A stretch of 64,000 nt of DNA from Pseudomonadales bacterium (GCA_028283025.1 JAPYNO010000091.1:1-64000); one strand, 5' to 3'; positions 28,903-38,620 are shown, counted from the stretch's first letter. The notes: generated by a model from the sequence alone, not told the origin. A program made the numbers and translations.

Positions 28903-30411
28903 ATGAGCTGGGAGCGATGGTCCTACGCGCTGGCCGCTGTGCTGCTCGCCGTTGCGGGCATCGCCATCTCCATGTACCGGCAGGCTTACACAGGCATTCC
29001 GCTGCTGCCAGATGAGGAACGGCGCGTCTGGCAGATTGAAGCGCGTGTCGAGTTCATTGCCAGTGGCGAGCCTGCTGAAGTACTGTTGACGCTGCCGCCG
29101 GCGCAAGATGGCTTCTTGGTCTTGAGCGAATCTGGCGCGTCTTCCGGATTTGGCTTCACCGTTGACCGCGCCGGCCCGCAGCGCCGGGCGCATTGGACAA
29201 AGCGTTCTGCGAGCGGTCAGCAGACGCTCTTCTATCAAATGGACTTGGTTGAAGATCCTCAGCACCAGATCACGCCAGCGATGCCGAGCGAGGTCTTTGA
29301 AGCCTACTTCGCAGGCCCTTACACCACGGCGGCATCTGAAGTCCTGAATGATTTTCTGCCAAAATCCACAGGTGCCAAATCGCTCGCCGATCAACTCGTG
29401 CAGGCGATCAATACGAGCCCTTTGAGCCAGAATATGCGCCTCTTGCGCCAAGGGCACGATGCCGCCCCGTTGATTGCGGCCCTGCTCAGTCGCGCTGGCA
29501 TCGCCGCGCGCACTGTCAAGGCACTGCAGCTTGAGGACGGGCGGCGCCATCAGCCGTTGCATGACTATGTGCAGGTATGGCATGAGGACAATTGGCTCCT
29601 CTACGACCTTGAGCGAGGCAGGCTTGACGACACGGCCGACCTGCTGCTGTGGCAGACCGGAACGCCGTCGGTCATTGACGTGGTCGGCGGTAGCCGCAGC
29701 CAAGTCACCTTTTCAATGACGAGCCAGACGCAGTCGGCCTTGACCTTGTCGCGGCTCACGACCAGTCCTTTTGATCTTTCCCTGCATGACCTGCCGATCG
29801 CCGAGCAGGGCATGTTCAAGCTCATCATGACCCTGCCGGTCGGCGCGCTCGTGGTGGTGTTCATGCGCCTTGTCGTTGGCATCCGCACCTCGGGCACCTT
29901 CATGCCGGTATTGATTGCGCTGACGTTCGTGCAAACCGAATTGCTCGCTGGCATGATTGGCCTCGTCGTGGTGGTCGGTGCGGCCTTGCTGCTGCGATCC
30001 TATCTCTCGTCTTTGAACCTGTTGCTGGTGGCGCGCATCGCAACGCTTGTCGTCGTGGTCATCGCGCTGGTGCTCATCTTGGCTGTGGTGAGCTATCGAC
30101 TTGGCCTCATCAGCGGGCTCGCGATCACTTTCTTTCCGATGGTCATTCTTGCTTGGACGGTCGAGCGCATGTCGATCCTCTGGGAAGAGGAGGGCGCGGG
30201 CGAGGCGTTGATTCAAGGCACAGGCAGCTTGGTCGTCGCAGTCTGCGCCTACGCCATGATGAGCCTTGAGATCGTCCGTCACCTGGCCTTTAATTTCCCT
30301 GAGCTCAATATGCTGGTGCTTGCAGGGATTCTCTTGCTCGGCCGCTACACAGGCTATCGGTTGACCGAGCTTGTGCGCTTCCTACCACTCGCAAGGCGCG
30401 AGAGTCAATGA
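28903..30411 (+). CDS. inactive transglutaminase fused to seven transmembrane helices
   Basis: A 502-residue membrane protein. One helix near residues 8-25, then a periplasmic transglutaminase-like domain (about 30-290) with GHDAAPLIAALLSRAGIAARTVKA where the catalytic Cys would be, HDYVQVWHEDNWLLYD containing the His and Asp-like positions. The cysteine is replaced, so it should bind rather than cross-link. The C-terminal part (about 310-500) contains seven hydrophobic helices. It lies 3 bp after the protease gene and overlaps the ligase gene by 4 bp. Matches the pair of families known as Transglut_i_TM and 7TM_transglut. Confidence 0.85.
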   Translation: MSWERWSYALAAVLLAVAGIAISMYRQAYTGIPLLPDEERRVWQIEARVEFIASGEPAEVLLTLPPAQDGFLVLSESGASSGFGFTVDRAGPQRRAHWTKRSASGQQTLFYQMDLVEDPQHQITPAMPSEVFEAYFAGPYTTAASEVLNDFLPKSTGAKSLADQLVQAINTSPLSQNMRLLRQGHDAAPLIAALLSRAGIAARTVKALQLEDGRRHQPLHDYVQVWHEDNWLLYDLERGRLDDTADLLLWQTGTPSVIDVVGGSRSQVTFSMTSQTQSALTLSRLTTSPFDLSLHDLPIAEQGMFKLIMTLPVGALVVVFMRLVVGIRTSGTFMPVLIALTFVQTELLAGMIGLVVVVGAALLLRSYLSSLNLLLVARIATLVVVVIALVLILAVVSYRLGLISGLAITFFPMVILAWTVERMSILWEEEGAGEALIQGTGSLVVAVCAYAMMSLEIVRHLAFNFPELNMLVLAGILLLGRYTGYRLTELVRFLPLARRESQ

Positions 30412-31364
30412 ATCTTCTTGCTTTGCCGTGTACGCTCAGAAAGCGGGGTGTGATCGGCATGAACCAGCGGAATTTCGAGCTTGTGGGCGCATGCAACGAC
30501 CGCAAGGCGTATCCGCTCGTCGATAACAAGCTGTTCACCAAGCGCCTTGCGGCCAAGGCCGGCATTCCAATGCCGGAACTGCTCGGCGAGCTTTCGCGCC
30601 AATTCGAGGTCGAAAAAATATCCGAGCGAATCGGCGAGCTTGATAAGTTCGTCATCAAGCCCGCGCAAGGCAGCGGCGGGCGCGGCATTCTCGTGATACA
30701 TGGTCGTAAGGACGGGCATTACCTCAAGAGCAGCGGAGATGTCGTCACGACAGCTCAGCTCAAGCGGCTGCTGAGCAATATTATCAGTGGTCTTTATTCG
30801 CTCGGCGGGCGCGCGGATTCGGCGATCATCGAATCCCTCGTTGTCGCAAGCGAGATGTTTGCTCAGATCAGCATCGGCGGCGTGCCGGACATTCGCGTAG
30901 TGGTGTTCCGCGGCTATCCGATCATGGCCATGCTGAGGCTCGGCACGCTCAATTCCGAAGGCAAAGCGAATCTGCATCAAGGCGGCATCGGTGTCGGCCT
31001 TGACCTTCGCACTGGAACAGGCCTTGGCGCAGTGCAGTACAACAGACGCATCACGCATCATCCGGACAGCGGCGTACCGCTCGATGGGATTCACATTCCA
31101 GAATGGAAGTCGCTGCTTGCGCTCGCCTGCCGCTGCTATGACGCCACCAATCTTGGCTATCTCGGCTGCGATATCGTCATTGATGCCGAAGCCGGTCCAT
31201 TACTACTTGAGATGAACGCGCGTCCGGGCCTTGCTATTCAACTCGCGAACGACTGCGGCCTAGCACCGAGGCTGCACGCAGTACGCACGCGCGTGGCCTT
31301 CGCACCAAGTGTGGACGAGCGCGTGGCTTTCGCCCTTGACGCACTTGGCGGGGCTGTCGCTTAA
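30408..31364 (+). CDS. alpha-L-glutamate ligase-like ATP-grasp protein
   Basis: A 318-residue ATP-grasp enzyme of the RimK-like group. Features: KRGVIGMNQRNFELV at the N-terminus, ATP-lysine strand FVIKPAQGSGGRGILVI (about 83-99), and the C-terminal LLLEMNARPGLAIQLAN with Glu and Asn for magnesium. Such enzymes form amide bonds between amino groups and carboxylates, often adding amino acids to a peptide. The ATG overlaps the stop of the transglutaminase-7TM gene (ATGA), so the products should act together. Substrate unknown. Confidence 0.87.
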   Translation: MNLLALPCTLRKRGVIGMNQRNFELVGACNDRKAYPLVDNKLFTKRLAAKAGIPMPELLGELSRQFEVEKISERIGELDKFVIKPAQGSGGRGILVIHGRKDGHYLKSSGDVVTTAQLKRLLSNIISGLYSLGGRADSAIIESLVVASEMFAQISIGGVPDIRVVVFRGYPIMAMLRLGTLNSEGKANLHQGGIGVGLDLRTGTGLGAVQYNRRITHHPDSGVPLDGIHIPEWKSLLALACRCYDATNLGYLGCDIVIDAEAGPLLLEMNARPGLAIQLANDCGLAPRLHAVRTRVAFAPSVDERVAFALDALGGAVA

Positions 31365-31381
31365 GCGCCTGCGCCCAGCGG

Positions 31382-33214
31382 TTAGCGCGCGGTTGCGGCA
31401 ATATCGCACACAGCGCAGTACACTTGTGCTTGCCGCCAAGCTTGCAGCGGCTCTTGCTGAGGCGCGCTGACCGAGAGCAACTCGGACAGCGAGTTGAGTA
31501 GCTTTGCGAGCACAGGGTAGCCGCTGTCAAGCATGGCGCTGACTGCGCTCAAGCTCAAAGAGATGCTCTGCTCCTGCTGATGATAGGTCACCGAAAAATC
31601 CTCAAGCTCGGCGAGTTCAGCGGCCGATGCGACCGCCTCGTCAAGCCCGCCAATTGCATCGATCAAGCCGAGCGCTTTGGCATCACTGCCAATCCACACA
31701 CGCCCCTGGGCAAGCTCATGCACCTCGTCGGTGCTTTTTTCGCGCCCCGCAGCAGCAAGTTCAAGGAAATCCTGATAGAGCGCATCGATGTACAGGCCCC
31801 ACATGCGGCGCGACAAGTCACTGATGCCACCATCCCCGATGATCTCTTCAGCCACGTCGGTGGTGGTGACATAGTCGCTGTGGATGCCAATCGCGGCGAG
31901 AGAGTCGTTGAGCGAAGTTTGCATGCCGATAGCGCCGATCGAGCCTGTAATCGTTTGCGGATGCGCCCAGATTTGATCTGCGGTGGCACTGACCCAGTAG
32001 CCGCCAGACGCCGCCACCCGCGCCATGGACACGACCACAGGCTTGCCAGCTTCTTGCGCGGCCGCAAGCGAGCGCCTGATGCTTTCGCTTGCCGACGGGC
32101 TGCCGCCCGGTGAATCGACGCGCAGCACAATGGCGCGCACCTGCTCGTCCTCGGCGACCTGCCGAATCACTTTTGCGAGACTGTCGCCGCCGATGGTGCC
32201 ATATTGCGGCTCACCATCCATGATGGCACCCATGCCATACACCACAGCGACCTGATCACCGGAATAGTCCACGAATTCATCGCCAAGGCTCGCAAGATAG
32301 CGCCTAAAGCCAATGCGATGCTGCCCTGGCGCAATGCCTGAGATTTCCTCGATTCGAGCGTTCACGCGCTGCTGATCGCCTGTGTCTTCAACAAAGCCGT
32401 AGTCGATCGCAAGGCGCGCCGCATCGCCTTCGGCCTGGGCAATCAAATCAGGGTACGATTCGACGTACTCGCGAAATGCGCTCTGGTCGATTTCCCGGTT
32501 GCTGAGCACGCGCTGCTGATCTCGTTGCCAACGCACCTCAAGCAAGCGCGAAACCTGCTCGCGCTCAGCCGCGGACATCTCGTTGCGAACAAAGTGCTCG
32601 CCTGCCGACTTGTAGGCGCCGCTTTGATACACAAAACGCTCGACTTGCAGCTTGTCGAGACCTTCGGCGAAATAGCTCGCGCCCGCCACCGGACCGAGCA
32701 TATCGATACCATCGAAGTAGTTGAGGTAGATCTCATCGGCGTAGCTCAAGAGCGCGTAGCGTGTCTGCGTCATCAACAAGCTGCTGCCAATCACTGGCTT
32801 GCCTGCCTCGCTGAGCGCGCTTAAAGCAGCGCCAACCTCATCGATATGCACATAACTCATCTGCGTGAGATTGGAAAGGTCGAGATGCACAGCTTTAATG
32901 CGATCATCATCTTTGGCGGCATGCAATAAACGAACAAGGTCGCGAACAGGAATAGGCGTGTCAATATCCACTCCGAAGGCGCTCGCAAAGGCGCTCACTT
33001 CGCCAAAGTCTGGGTTCTCCTCGACGATCTGAGACGGATCGACGATCAGCACCGCCGCATCGGGCACCGTCGGCGGCGATTGAACAGTCGCACTGACGAC
33101 CGCAACGAATAGAAACACGATGATCAAATAGACGATCGTCCTAAGCGCAGCGAATACAAATCGGAAGGCAATGCCCAAGATGGACAGAACACCTGGCTCT
33201 CTGTTGTCGGCCAT
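31382..33214 (-). CDS. sppA: signal peptide peptidase SppA (67K type)
   Basis: A 610-residue membrane-anchored serine protease with two tandem SppA/ClpP-like halves, the E. coli-type layout (618 residues). One helix near residues 15-42 anchors it. The catalytic lysine is in QSGAYKSAGEHFVRN and the nucleophilic serine in MARVAASGGYWVSA, followed by ITGSIGAIG. It degrades cleaved signal peptides in the inner membrane. It is divergent from murF, with 58 bp between start codons, and convergent with the ATP-grasp gene. Confidence 0.93.
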   Translation of the reverse strand: MADNREPGVLSILGIAFRFVFAALRTIVYLIIVFLFVAVVSATVQSPPTVPDAAVLIVDPSQIVEENPDFGEVSAFASAFGVDIDTPIPVRDLVRLLHAAKDDDRIKAVHLDLSNLTQMSYVHIDEVGAALSALSEAGKPVIGSSLLMTQTRYALLSYADEIYLNYFDGIDMLGPVAGASYFAEGLDKLQVERFVYQSGAYKSAGEHFVRNEMSAAEREQVSRLLEVRWQRDQQRVLSNREIDQSAFREYVESYPDLIAQAEGDAARLAIDYGFVEDTGDQQRVNARIEEISGIAPGQHRIGFRRYLASLGDEFVDYSGDQVAVVYGMGAIMDGEPQYGTIGGDSLAKVIRQVAEDEQVRAIVLRVDSPGGSPSASESIRRSLAAAQEAGKPVVVSMARVAASGGYWVSATADQIWAHPQTITGSIGAIGMQTSLNDSLAAIGIHSDYVTTTDVAEEIIGDGGISDLSRRMWGLYIDALYQDFLELAAAGREKSTDEVHELAQGRVWIGSDAKALGLIDAIGGLDEAVASAAELAELEDFSVTYHQQEQSISLSLSAVSAMLDSGYPVLAKLLNSLSELLSVSAPQQEPLQAWRQAQVYCAVCDIAATAR

Positions 33215-33272
33215 ATCCGGCGAACCTCGTTGGTTGTTCGATTAAGATGCGCATGATATAGGCAACGGATAA

Positions 33273-34661
33273 GTGGTGCGAAACAGAGCATTGAAAGGCG
33301 ATGCGCTTTGGAGTCTGCGCGAGGTCTGCCGAGCGCTCGATGTCGCATCGGGCACAATTGACGCGGATATTCACGGTGTGAGTATTGACTCGCGCACACT
33401 CAAACCGGGCGATCTGTTCGTTGCGCTTGACGGTTCGTCAGGCCCGGCGCTTCGCGCCGCCCAAGGCGCTGGGCACGACGGGCATGATTATGTCGAGCAC
33501 GCGGCCTCGAAAGGCGCCGTTGCTGCCTTGGTGCACGCACCGCTGAACGCATCGATTCCGCTGATCAAAGTCAAGAACACACGCGAAGGCTTGTGGCGGC
33601 TTGGCATTGCTGCGCGTGCGCGCATGACCGGCGTCGTGTTCGCAATCACGGGTAGCGCGGGAAAAACTACTGCTAAATCCATGCTCGCGGCCGCGACAGA
33701 TGGCTTCGCGACCGAAGGCAGCCTCAACAACGTCTGGGGTGTGCCGCTGTCTTTGGCGCGCACGCCAAAAAACGCGCTCGCGGGCGTCTATGAAGTTGGT
33801 ATGAACGCGCCGGGCGAAATCGCGCCGCTCGCGCGCTTGGTCGCGCCGCAGGTGGCAGTTGTATTGAATGCCTTGCCTGCGCACCTCAAACACCTCGGCA
33901 GCGTCGATGCGGTGCGGCGCGAAAAGCTCACAATCTTTGAGGGTCTTGATGCCGGCGGCACACTCGTGCTGCCTGAAGCCATGAATGCCGACATCGTCTC
34001 GCACAGTACCAACAAGTTTCGATTCGGACGCTCAAAAAAAGCTGATTTGATGTACTCACCCATGGATAAGGCGTGGCAGGCGATTGAGGTGCGCTGCGCC
34101 GGGCAGCAGGTTCAAGTACCTGTGCCCGGCGGCGGCGAACATCGCGCACAAACCCTTGCCGCCATCGCCGCATGTGCAGTCGCAGGCGGCTATTCGCTGG
34201 CGAGCCTTGAGCATCTGTCAGACATGGAACTACCCGCAGGCCGGGGCCGCGAAACCCGTATCGGCGGCGTCACCATCATCGATGACAGCTACAACGCCAA
34301 TCCAGTCAGCATGGCCTATGCAATCAAACAACTCGCCAAGCGTCCAGGCCGACGACTCGCACTGCTCGGCGAAATGCTTGAACTTGGGCACAGCGAAGCT
34401 GAGTCGCATATCGAACTTGGGCATCAGGCTGGCTCGCTGATCGATGGTGCTTGGTGCGTTGGCCAAGCGGCGCGCTTGACGCATCAAGCCTTGCCAGCAT
34501 CCGTTCAGCTAGGATGGCACGAAAAACCATCGGATGCGCTGATGGACTCAGTCCTCGAGATACTTCAAGCAGGCGACTGCCTACTCATCAAAGGTTCCAA
34601 TCGCATCTTCTGGACGCAAGGCTTCGCTCGCATTTTGCGGCAGCGCTTAGCGGCTCGCTAA
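33273..34661 (+). CDS. murF: UDP-MurNAc-tripeptide:D-Ala-D-Ala ligase MurF
   Basis: A 462-residue cytoplasmic ligase adding D-Ala-D-Ala to the peptidoglycan precursor. Motifs: ITGSAGKTTAKSMLAA (ATP loop), GSLNNVWGVPLSLARTP, YEVGMNAPGEIAPLARLV, and DDSYNANPVSM. Its size is close to E. coli MurF (452). The start is GTG at 33273; a TTG at 33291 and ATG at 33301 are weaker alternatives. Not part of a mur-fts cluster here; it stands alone between sppA and purB. Confidence 0.94.
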   Translation: MVRNRALKGDALWSLREVCRALDVASGTIDADIHGVSIDSRTLKPGDLFVALDGSSGPALRAAQGAGHDGHDYVEHAASKGAVAALVHAPLNASIPLIKVKNTREGLWRLGIAARARMTGVVFAITGSAGKTTAKSMLAAATDGFATEGSLNNVWGVPLSLARTPKNALAGVYEVGMNAPGEIAPLARLVAPQVAVVLNALPAHLKHLGSVDAVRREKLTIFEGLDAGGTLVLPEAMNADIVSHSTNKFRFGRSKKADLMYSPMDKAWQAIEVRCAGQQVQVPVPGGGEHRAQTLAAIAACAVAGGYSLASLEHLSDMELPAGRGRETRIGGVTIIDDSYNANPVSMAYAIKQLAKRPGRRLALLGEMLELGHSEAESHIELGHQAGSLIDGAWCVGQAARLTHQALPASVQLGWHEKPSDALMDSVLEILQAGDCLLIKGSNRIFWTQGFARILRQRLAAR

Positions 34662-36037
34662 AGCTTTTTCGCCAATCGCGACGCCATGCCGGTATAGGTT
34701 GCCGGCGTCAATTCCAAAAGCACCCTTTCGGCATCTTTGGGGAGAGCAAGTGAACCGATGAGCTTGCGCCAAGACTCCTCGGTCAGCGTCTGCCCTCGGG
34801 TCAATGCCTTCAAGCGCTCATATCCGTCCTTCACACCTTCACGGCGCAAGATTGTCTGCGCAGCTTCGCCAAGAACTTCCCAAGCCCCGGCAAGATCTTC
34901 TTGAATGCGCATTTCGTTGACTTCGATCTTGCCAAGGCCGCGCAAGGTCGAGCGCATCGCGAGCCACGAATGCCCAAGCGCGACGCCGATATTGCGCATG
35001 GCAGTGGAGTCGGAGAGGTCTCGCTGCCAGCGACTCACTGGCAGCTTTTCTGCCAGGTGCGCAAGCAGCGCGTTGGCAACACCGAGATTCCCTTCCGAGT
35101 TTTCAAAGTCAATCGGGTTGATCTTGTGCGGCATGGTGGACGATCCCGTTTCCGTATCGATGCGCCGTTGCTTGAGAAACCCAAGCGCAATATAGCTCCA
35201 GACATCGCGATTCAAATCGAGCAATACGCTGTGAAAACGCACACAAGCATGGCACAGGCGCGCGAGGTGATCGTGCGGCTCAATTTGCGTGGTGAGCACC
35301 TGCGGCGTCAATCCGAGACGCTCCACAAAGGCAGCGCTCAGCGTCTGCCAGTCAGTGTCAGGGAAGGCGATGAGATGCGCGTTGAAATTGCCGACAGCGC
35401 CGTTGCACTTGCCGGGGATGGGGGTTGCCTTGATCTCATCAAGCGCCGCTCGCAGGCGCGAAGCGAACACAGCGAACTCTTTTCCGAGCGTGGTGGGCGA
35501 CGCCGCTTGCCCGTGCGTGCGCGCGAGCATGGCAATATCCGCGTGCGCTTCGGCAAAGGCGGCGATGCGCAAGACCAGCTCTTCCATCAATGGCAGGAAC
35601 TGATCATCAAGACATGAGCGCAGCACAATGCCATAGGATAGATTGTTGATGTCCTCAGAGGTCGCCGCAAAGTGCAGCGACTCTGCGGCAGGTGCGAGGG
35701 AAGCAAGCTCCGCTCGGTTCGCAAAGCACTCGCGCAGAAAATACTCGCAAGCCTTGACATCGTGGTTGGTGGTCGCTTCGAGCGCTTTGACTCGTCGGGC
35801 GTCATTGAGGTCGAAGTCCTGCCAGACGGCATCAAGGGCGGCGCGCTCGGCCTTGGAGAATCGCCTGCACTGCTTGACGAGGCCGTGATCGACAAGCGCC
35901 GCGAACCAGCCGACTTCAACTCGAACGCGCGCGCGAATCAAGGCATATTCGCTGAAATAGCTCGCGAGCGGCGCTGTCTGCTCGGCATAGCGACCATCGA
36001 GCGGAGAGATGCAGAGCAACGGGTCTTGTTCGCTCAT
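34658..36037 (-). CDS. purB: adenylosuccinate lyase
   Basis: A 459-residue lyase that releases fumarate from SAICAR and adenylosuccinate in purine synthesis. The fumarase-family signature SSTMPHKINPIDFENSEGN is present, as are SPLDGRYAEQTAPL at the N-terminus, ATTNHDVKACEYFL and ARTHGQAASPTTLGKE. Its stop overlaps the murF stop region by 4 bp on opposite strands, and its start overlaps the mnmA stop by 4 bp, so mnmA-purB form an operon as in many gammaproteobacteria. Confidence 0.96.
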   Translation of the reverse strand: MSEQDPLLCISPLDGRYAEQTAPLASYFSEYALIRARVRVEVGWFAALVDHGLVKQCRRFSKAERAALDAVWQDFDLNDARRVKALEATTNHDVKACEYFLRECFANRAELASLAPAAESLHFAATSEDINNLSYGIVLRSCLDDQFLPLMEELVLRIAAFAEAHADIAMLARTHGQAASPTTLGKEFAVFASRLRAALDEIKATPIPGKCNGAVGNFNAHLIAFPDTDWQTLSAAFVERLGLTPQVLTTQIEPHDHLARLCHACVRFHSVLLDLNRDVWSYIALGFLKQRRIDTETGSSTMPHKINPIDFENSEGNLGVANALLAHLAEKLPVSRWQRDLSDSTAMRNIGVALGHSWLAMRSTLRGLGKIEVNEMRIQEDLAGAWEVLGEAAQTILRREGVKDGYERLKALTRGQTLTEESWRKLIGSLALPKDAERVLLELTPATYTGMASRLAKKL

Positions 36038-37122
36038 GCGTCAAGGCTCCGCAAGATCATGCCACCACCGAGACATCGCTCGCCGTTGTAGAGCGCTGCG
36101 TATTGACCAGGTGTAATGGCGCGCTGCGGCCGCTCGAATTCAATTCGCCAGGTGTCTCGCCCAAGGTCAACCGGCGTCACCTGGCAGGCTTGCTCCGCTT
36201 GCCTGTAGCGAATCTTCGCCGCGCATGTGAAACTCGCCTTTGGCGGCTCGCACAGCCAGTTCATGCCGGATGCAACGAGCGCCGGCGCATACAGGTCGGC
36301 TTCGTTCTGGCTGACAATGAGCGCGTTTGCATTGAGGTCTTTTCCGGCCACATACCAAGGTTTCTCTTCACCGCCCCGCACACCGCCAATGCCAAGGCCG
36401 CGGCGCTGGCCAATGGTGTAGAACGAGAGGCCCATATGCCTGCCAAGCGTGCGCCCGTCTGCGCTCTTGATCGGGCCGGGGCGCGCTGGCAGGTAGGTGC
36501 GCAGGAAATCCCGAAATGGGCGCTCGCCAATGAAGCACAGGCCCGTGCTATCGCGCTTTTCAGCGACCTCAAGGCCATGCGCCTTGGCAATGCAGCGAAC
36601 ATCTGGCTTCTCGATCTCCCCAAGCGGAAACATCGCGTGGCGGAACTCGTCCCGATGCACCATGTGCAGGAAGTAGCTTTGGTCTTTGCCCGTGTCGAGA
36701 GCCTTGCGAAGCTGCGGCGAGCCCTTGGCATCGCTCAAACGTGCATAGTGGCCAGTGGCAACCTTGTCGGCGCCCATTTTGCGCGCAGCCGCGCTGAAAT
36801 GACCAAATTTGATCACACGGTTGCACAGCACATCCGGATTCGGTGTCAGCCCGTTGTCGAGCCCGTCGAGGAAGCCTTCGAATATCTCATCCCAATAGGC
36901 TTCGGAAAAACTGACTTCTCTCAACGGGATATCGAGCTTGGCGCATACAGCGCGTGCATCGGCGTGGTCTTGCGCCGCCGTGCAGTAAGCCGTGCCGTCA
37001 TCCTCGTCCCAATTCTTCATGAACAGTCCTTCGACTTGCAGGCCCTGACGCTTGAGCAGCAGGGCCGTGACCGAGGAGTCAACACCACCGGACATGCCGA
37101 CTATGACTTTGGGGGTGGCCAT
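36034..37122 (-). CDS. mnmA: tRNA 2-thiouridylase MnmA
   Basis: A 362-residue enzyme that adds sulfur to U34 of tRNA-Lys, -Glu and -Gln. The ATP loop is GMSGGVDSSVTALLL. The two catalytic cysteines are in NPDVLCNRVIKF and STGLCFIGERPF, both present. The ATG at 37122 (MATPKVIVG) matches family N-termini; an upstream ATG at 37152 would add ten residues. It is coupled with purB downstream. Confidence 0.95.
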   Translation of the reverse strand: MATPKVIVGMSGGVDSSVTALLLKRQGLQVEGLFMKNWDEDDGTAYCTAAQDHADARAVCAKLDIPLREVSFSEAYWDEIFEGFLDGLDNGLTPNPDVLCNRVIKFGHFSAAARKMGADKVATGHYARLSDAKGSPQLRKALDTGKDQSYFLHMVHRDEFRHAMFPLGEIEKPDVRCIAKAHGLEVAEKRDSTGLCFIGERPFRDFLRTYLPARPGPIKSADGRTLGRHMGLSFYTIGQRRGLGIGGVRGGEEKPWYVAGKDLNANALIVSQNEADLYAPALVASGMNWLCEPPKASFTCAAKIRYRQAEQACQVTPVDLGRDTWRIEFERPQRAITPGQYAALYNGERCLGGGMILRSLDA

Positions 37123-37213
37123 TATCTCTGCCACAACCTGCAAAATAGGCATTGTACTTTTTTCATGGGGACTGCTCTCAAGTATGAGCCATGAAATATG
37201 AGACTATTCACAG

Positions 37214-37690
37214 ATGGCGCAATTCTCCCATCTCGATGAACGCGGCAAGGCACGCATGGTGGATGTCTCTGGCAAAGATGCGACCGAGCGGCGAGCGTGC
37301 GCTCGTGCGCAAGTGGTGATGGCGCCTGCCACGCTCGCGGCCATTCTGTCCGAATCCCTGCCCAAGGGCGATGTGCTCGCGGCGGCGCGCATCGCAGGCA
37401 TCGCCGCCTGCAAGCGCTGCGCCGACCTGATTCCATTGTGTCATCCATTGCCGCTGACAAGTGCGGAAGTCTCAATCGAGGCGGTGGCGGACGATCGCTT
37501 GGAGATCGTGGTCACCTGCCGCGTGACAGGCCAGACCGGTGTTGAAATGGAAGCGCTCACCGGCGCGTCCATCGCGGCACTGACCATTTACGACATGTGC
37601 AAGTCAGCGGACCGCGGCATGTCGATTGAATCGCTATGCCTGATTGAGAAGTCAGGTGGCGCCTCTGGTTCATTTGAGCGTGCGCCATGA
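37214..37690 (+). CDS. moaC: cyclic pyranopterin monophosphate synthase MoaC
   Basis: A 158-residue enzyme making cyclic pyranopterin monophosphate, the second half of the first step in molybdenum cofactor synthesis. Motifs: HLDERGKARMVDVSGK, AGIAACKRCADLIPLCHPLPL, GVEMEALTGASIAALTIYDM and CKSADRGMSIE. moaA is not in the window. It starts a moaC-moaD-moaE operon with overlapping or adjacent genes. Confidence 0.96.
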   Translation: MAQFSHLDERGKARMVDVSGKDATERRACARAQVVMAPATLAAILSESLPKGDVLAAARIAGIAACKRCADLIPLCHPLPLTSAEVSIEAVADDRLEIVVTCRVTGQTGVEMEALTGASIAALTIYDMCKSADRGMSIESLCLIEKSGGASGSFERAP

Positions 37691-37950
37691 GCATTCAGGT
37701 CGAGTTTTTCGCGTCGCTGCGCGAAGATTTAGGCGTGCGCGAAATCGAGATTCCTGATAGCGAAGCCGGGGAAATCATGACGGTTCAAGATGTCCGCGAC
37801 TGGGTGCTTGCTTCAATGCAAAATGCAGACAGTTCGGATATCGCCGCCAAACGCACGCGCTGCGCGGTCAACGATGAATTCGTCGCGCTGTCACATTCGG
37901 TGCGCTCAGGTGACCAGGTGGCGTTCATGCCAGCCGTCACCGGAGGCTAG
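37687..37950 (+). CDS. moaD: molybdopterin synthase sulfur carrier subunit MoaD
   Basis: An 87-residue ubiquitin-like protein beginning MSIQVEFFASLREDLG and ending in the essential Gly-Gly (VAFMPAVTGG), which is thiocarboxylated to donate sulfur to the pterin. The ATG overlaps the moaC stop (ATGA). The partner MoaE follows 5 bp downstream. Confidence 0.94.
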   Translation: MSIQVEFFASLREDLGVREIEIPDSEAGEIMTVQDVRDWVLASMQNADSSDIAAKRTRCAVNDEFVALSHSVRSGDQVAFMPAVTGG

Positions 37951-37955
37951 GGAAG

Positions 37956-38396
37956 GTGCGTCGCGTCATCGTCAACGAGTCGCCAATCGATTTTGCTGGC
38001 GAAATCAAGCGTCTGCACAAGGCGGGCAGCGGCAATATTGGCGCAATCGCTTCTTTCCTCGGCATTGTTCGTGGCGGTGAGGTGACTGCTCTTGAAATTG
38101 AGCATCATCCGCGCATGACCGAGCAGAGCATCTTGCGAATTGTCCGCGAAGCCGAGACACGCTGGAGCCTCTCCGCCGTGACCGTTGTGCATCGAATCGG
38201 CGTGCTCGAGCCTGATGACGACATCGTGCTTGTCCTCACCGCCGCAAGCCATCGCCCGGAGGCTTTCGAAGCCTGCGAATTCCTGATGGACTACCTCAAG
38301 ACCGAAGCGGTGTTCTGGAAGCGCGAAACGCAGGGCGATCAATCGGCTTGGGTGGAATCCACGACTGATGATCACAGTCGCACAGGAAGGTGGTAG
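37956..38396 (+). CDS. moaE: molybdopterin synthase catalytic subunit MoaE
   Basis: A 146-residue partner of MoaD, converting cyclic pyranopterin to molybdopterin. Motifs: GAIASFLGIVRGG, LEIEHHPRMTEQSI, VVHRIGVLEPDDDIVLVLTA, SHRPEAFEACEFLMDYLKT with the catalytic lysine, and the C-terminal VFWKRE. The start is GTG. The last gene of the moa operon. Confidence 0.95.
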   Translation: MRRVIVNESPIDFAGEIKRLHKAGSGNIGAIASFLGIVRGGEVTALEIEHHPRMTEQSILRIVREAETRWSLSAVTVVHRIGVLEPDDDIVLVLTAASHRPEAFEACEFLMDYLKTEAVFWKRETQGDQSAWVESTTDDHSRTGRW

Positions 38397-38560
38397 CCTT
38401 GTCCAAACAATCGCCGCAGGATGCCGCTTGCTGAGTGCGATGCGGCTTGAGCGCGGAGGCGAATGTACCGGGTTGATGGCAATAACTCCCAGAACGAGCG
38501 GAAGAACTCAACGGTTTGATACTATTATCAGTGTGAAAATTTTCTCTGTGCCAGCACCTC

Positions 38561-38590
38561 TTGCTTTGGGCAAAGCTCATCTGCTAAGAT
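38561..38590 (+). promoter_or_regulatory. possible promoter of the secreted-protein gene
   Basis: TTGCTT (38561-38566) and TAAGAT (38585-38590) are 18 bp apart, and the -10 is about 30 bases before the ATG at 38621. The 38397-38605 gap between moaE and this gene contains no convincing gene. Confidence 0.35.
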
Positions 38591-38620
38591 CACGAAATAC
38601 TTAACTTGTCAGGATATCCC

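Noticed and set aside
36103..37194. A 363-codon open frame antisense to mnmA.
   Set aside because: mnmA has both catalytic cysteines and the ATP loop; the opposite frame is its shadow.
38368..38604. A 78-codon frame between moaE and the secreted protein gene.
   Set aside because: It starts inside moaE, has no ribosome binding site and shows no coding resemblance.
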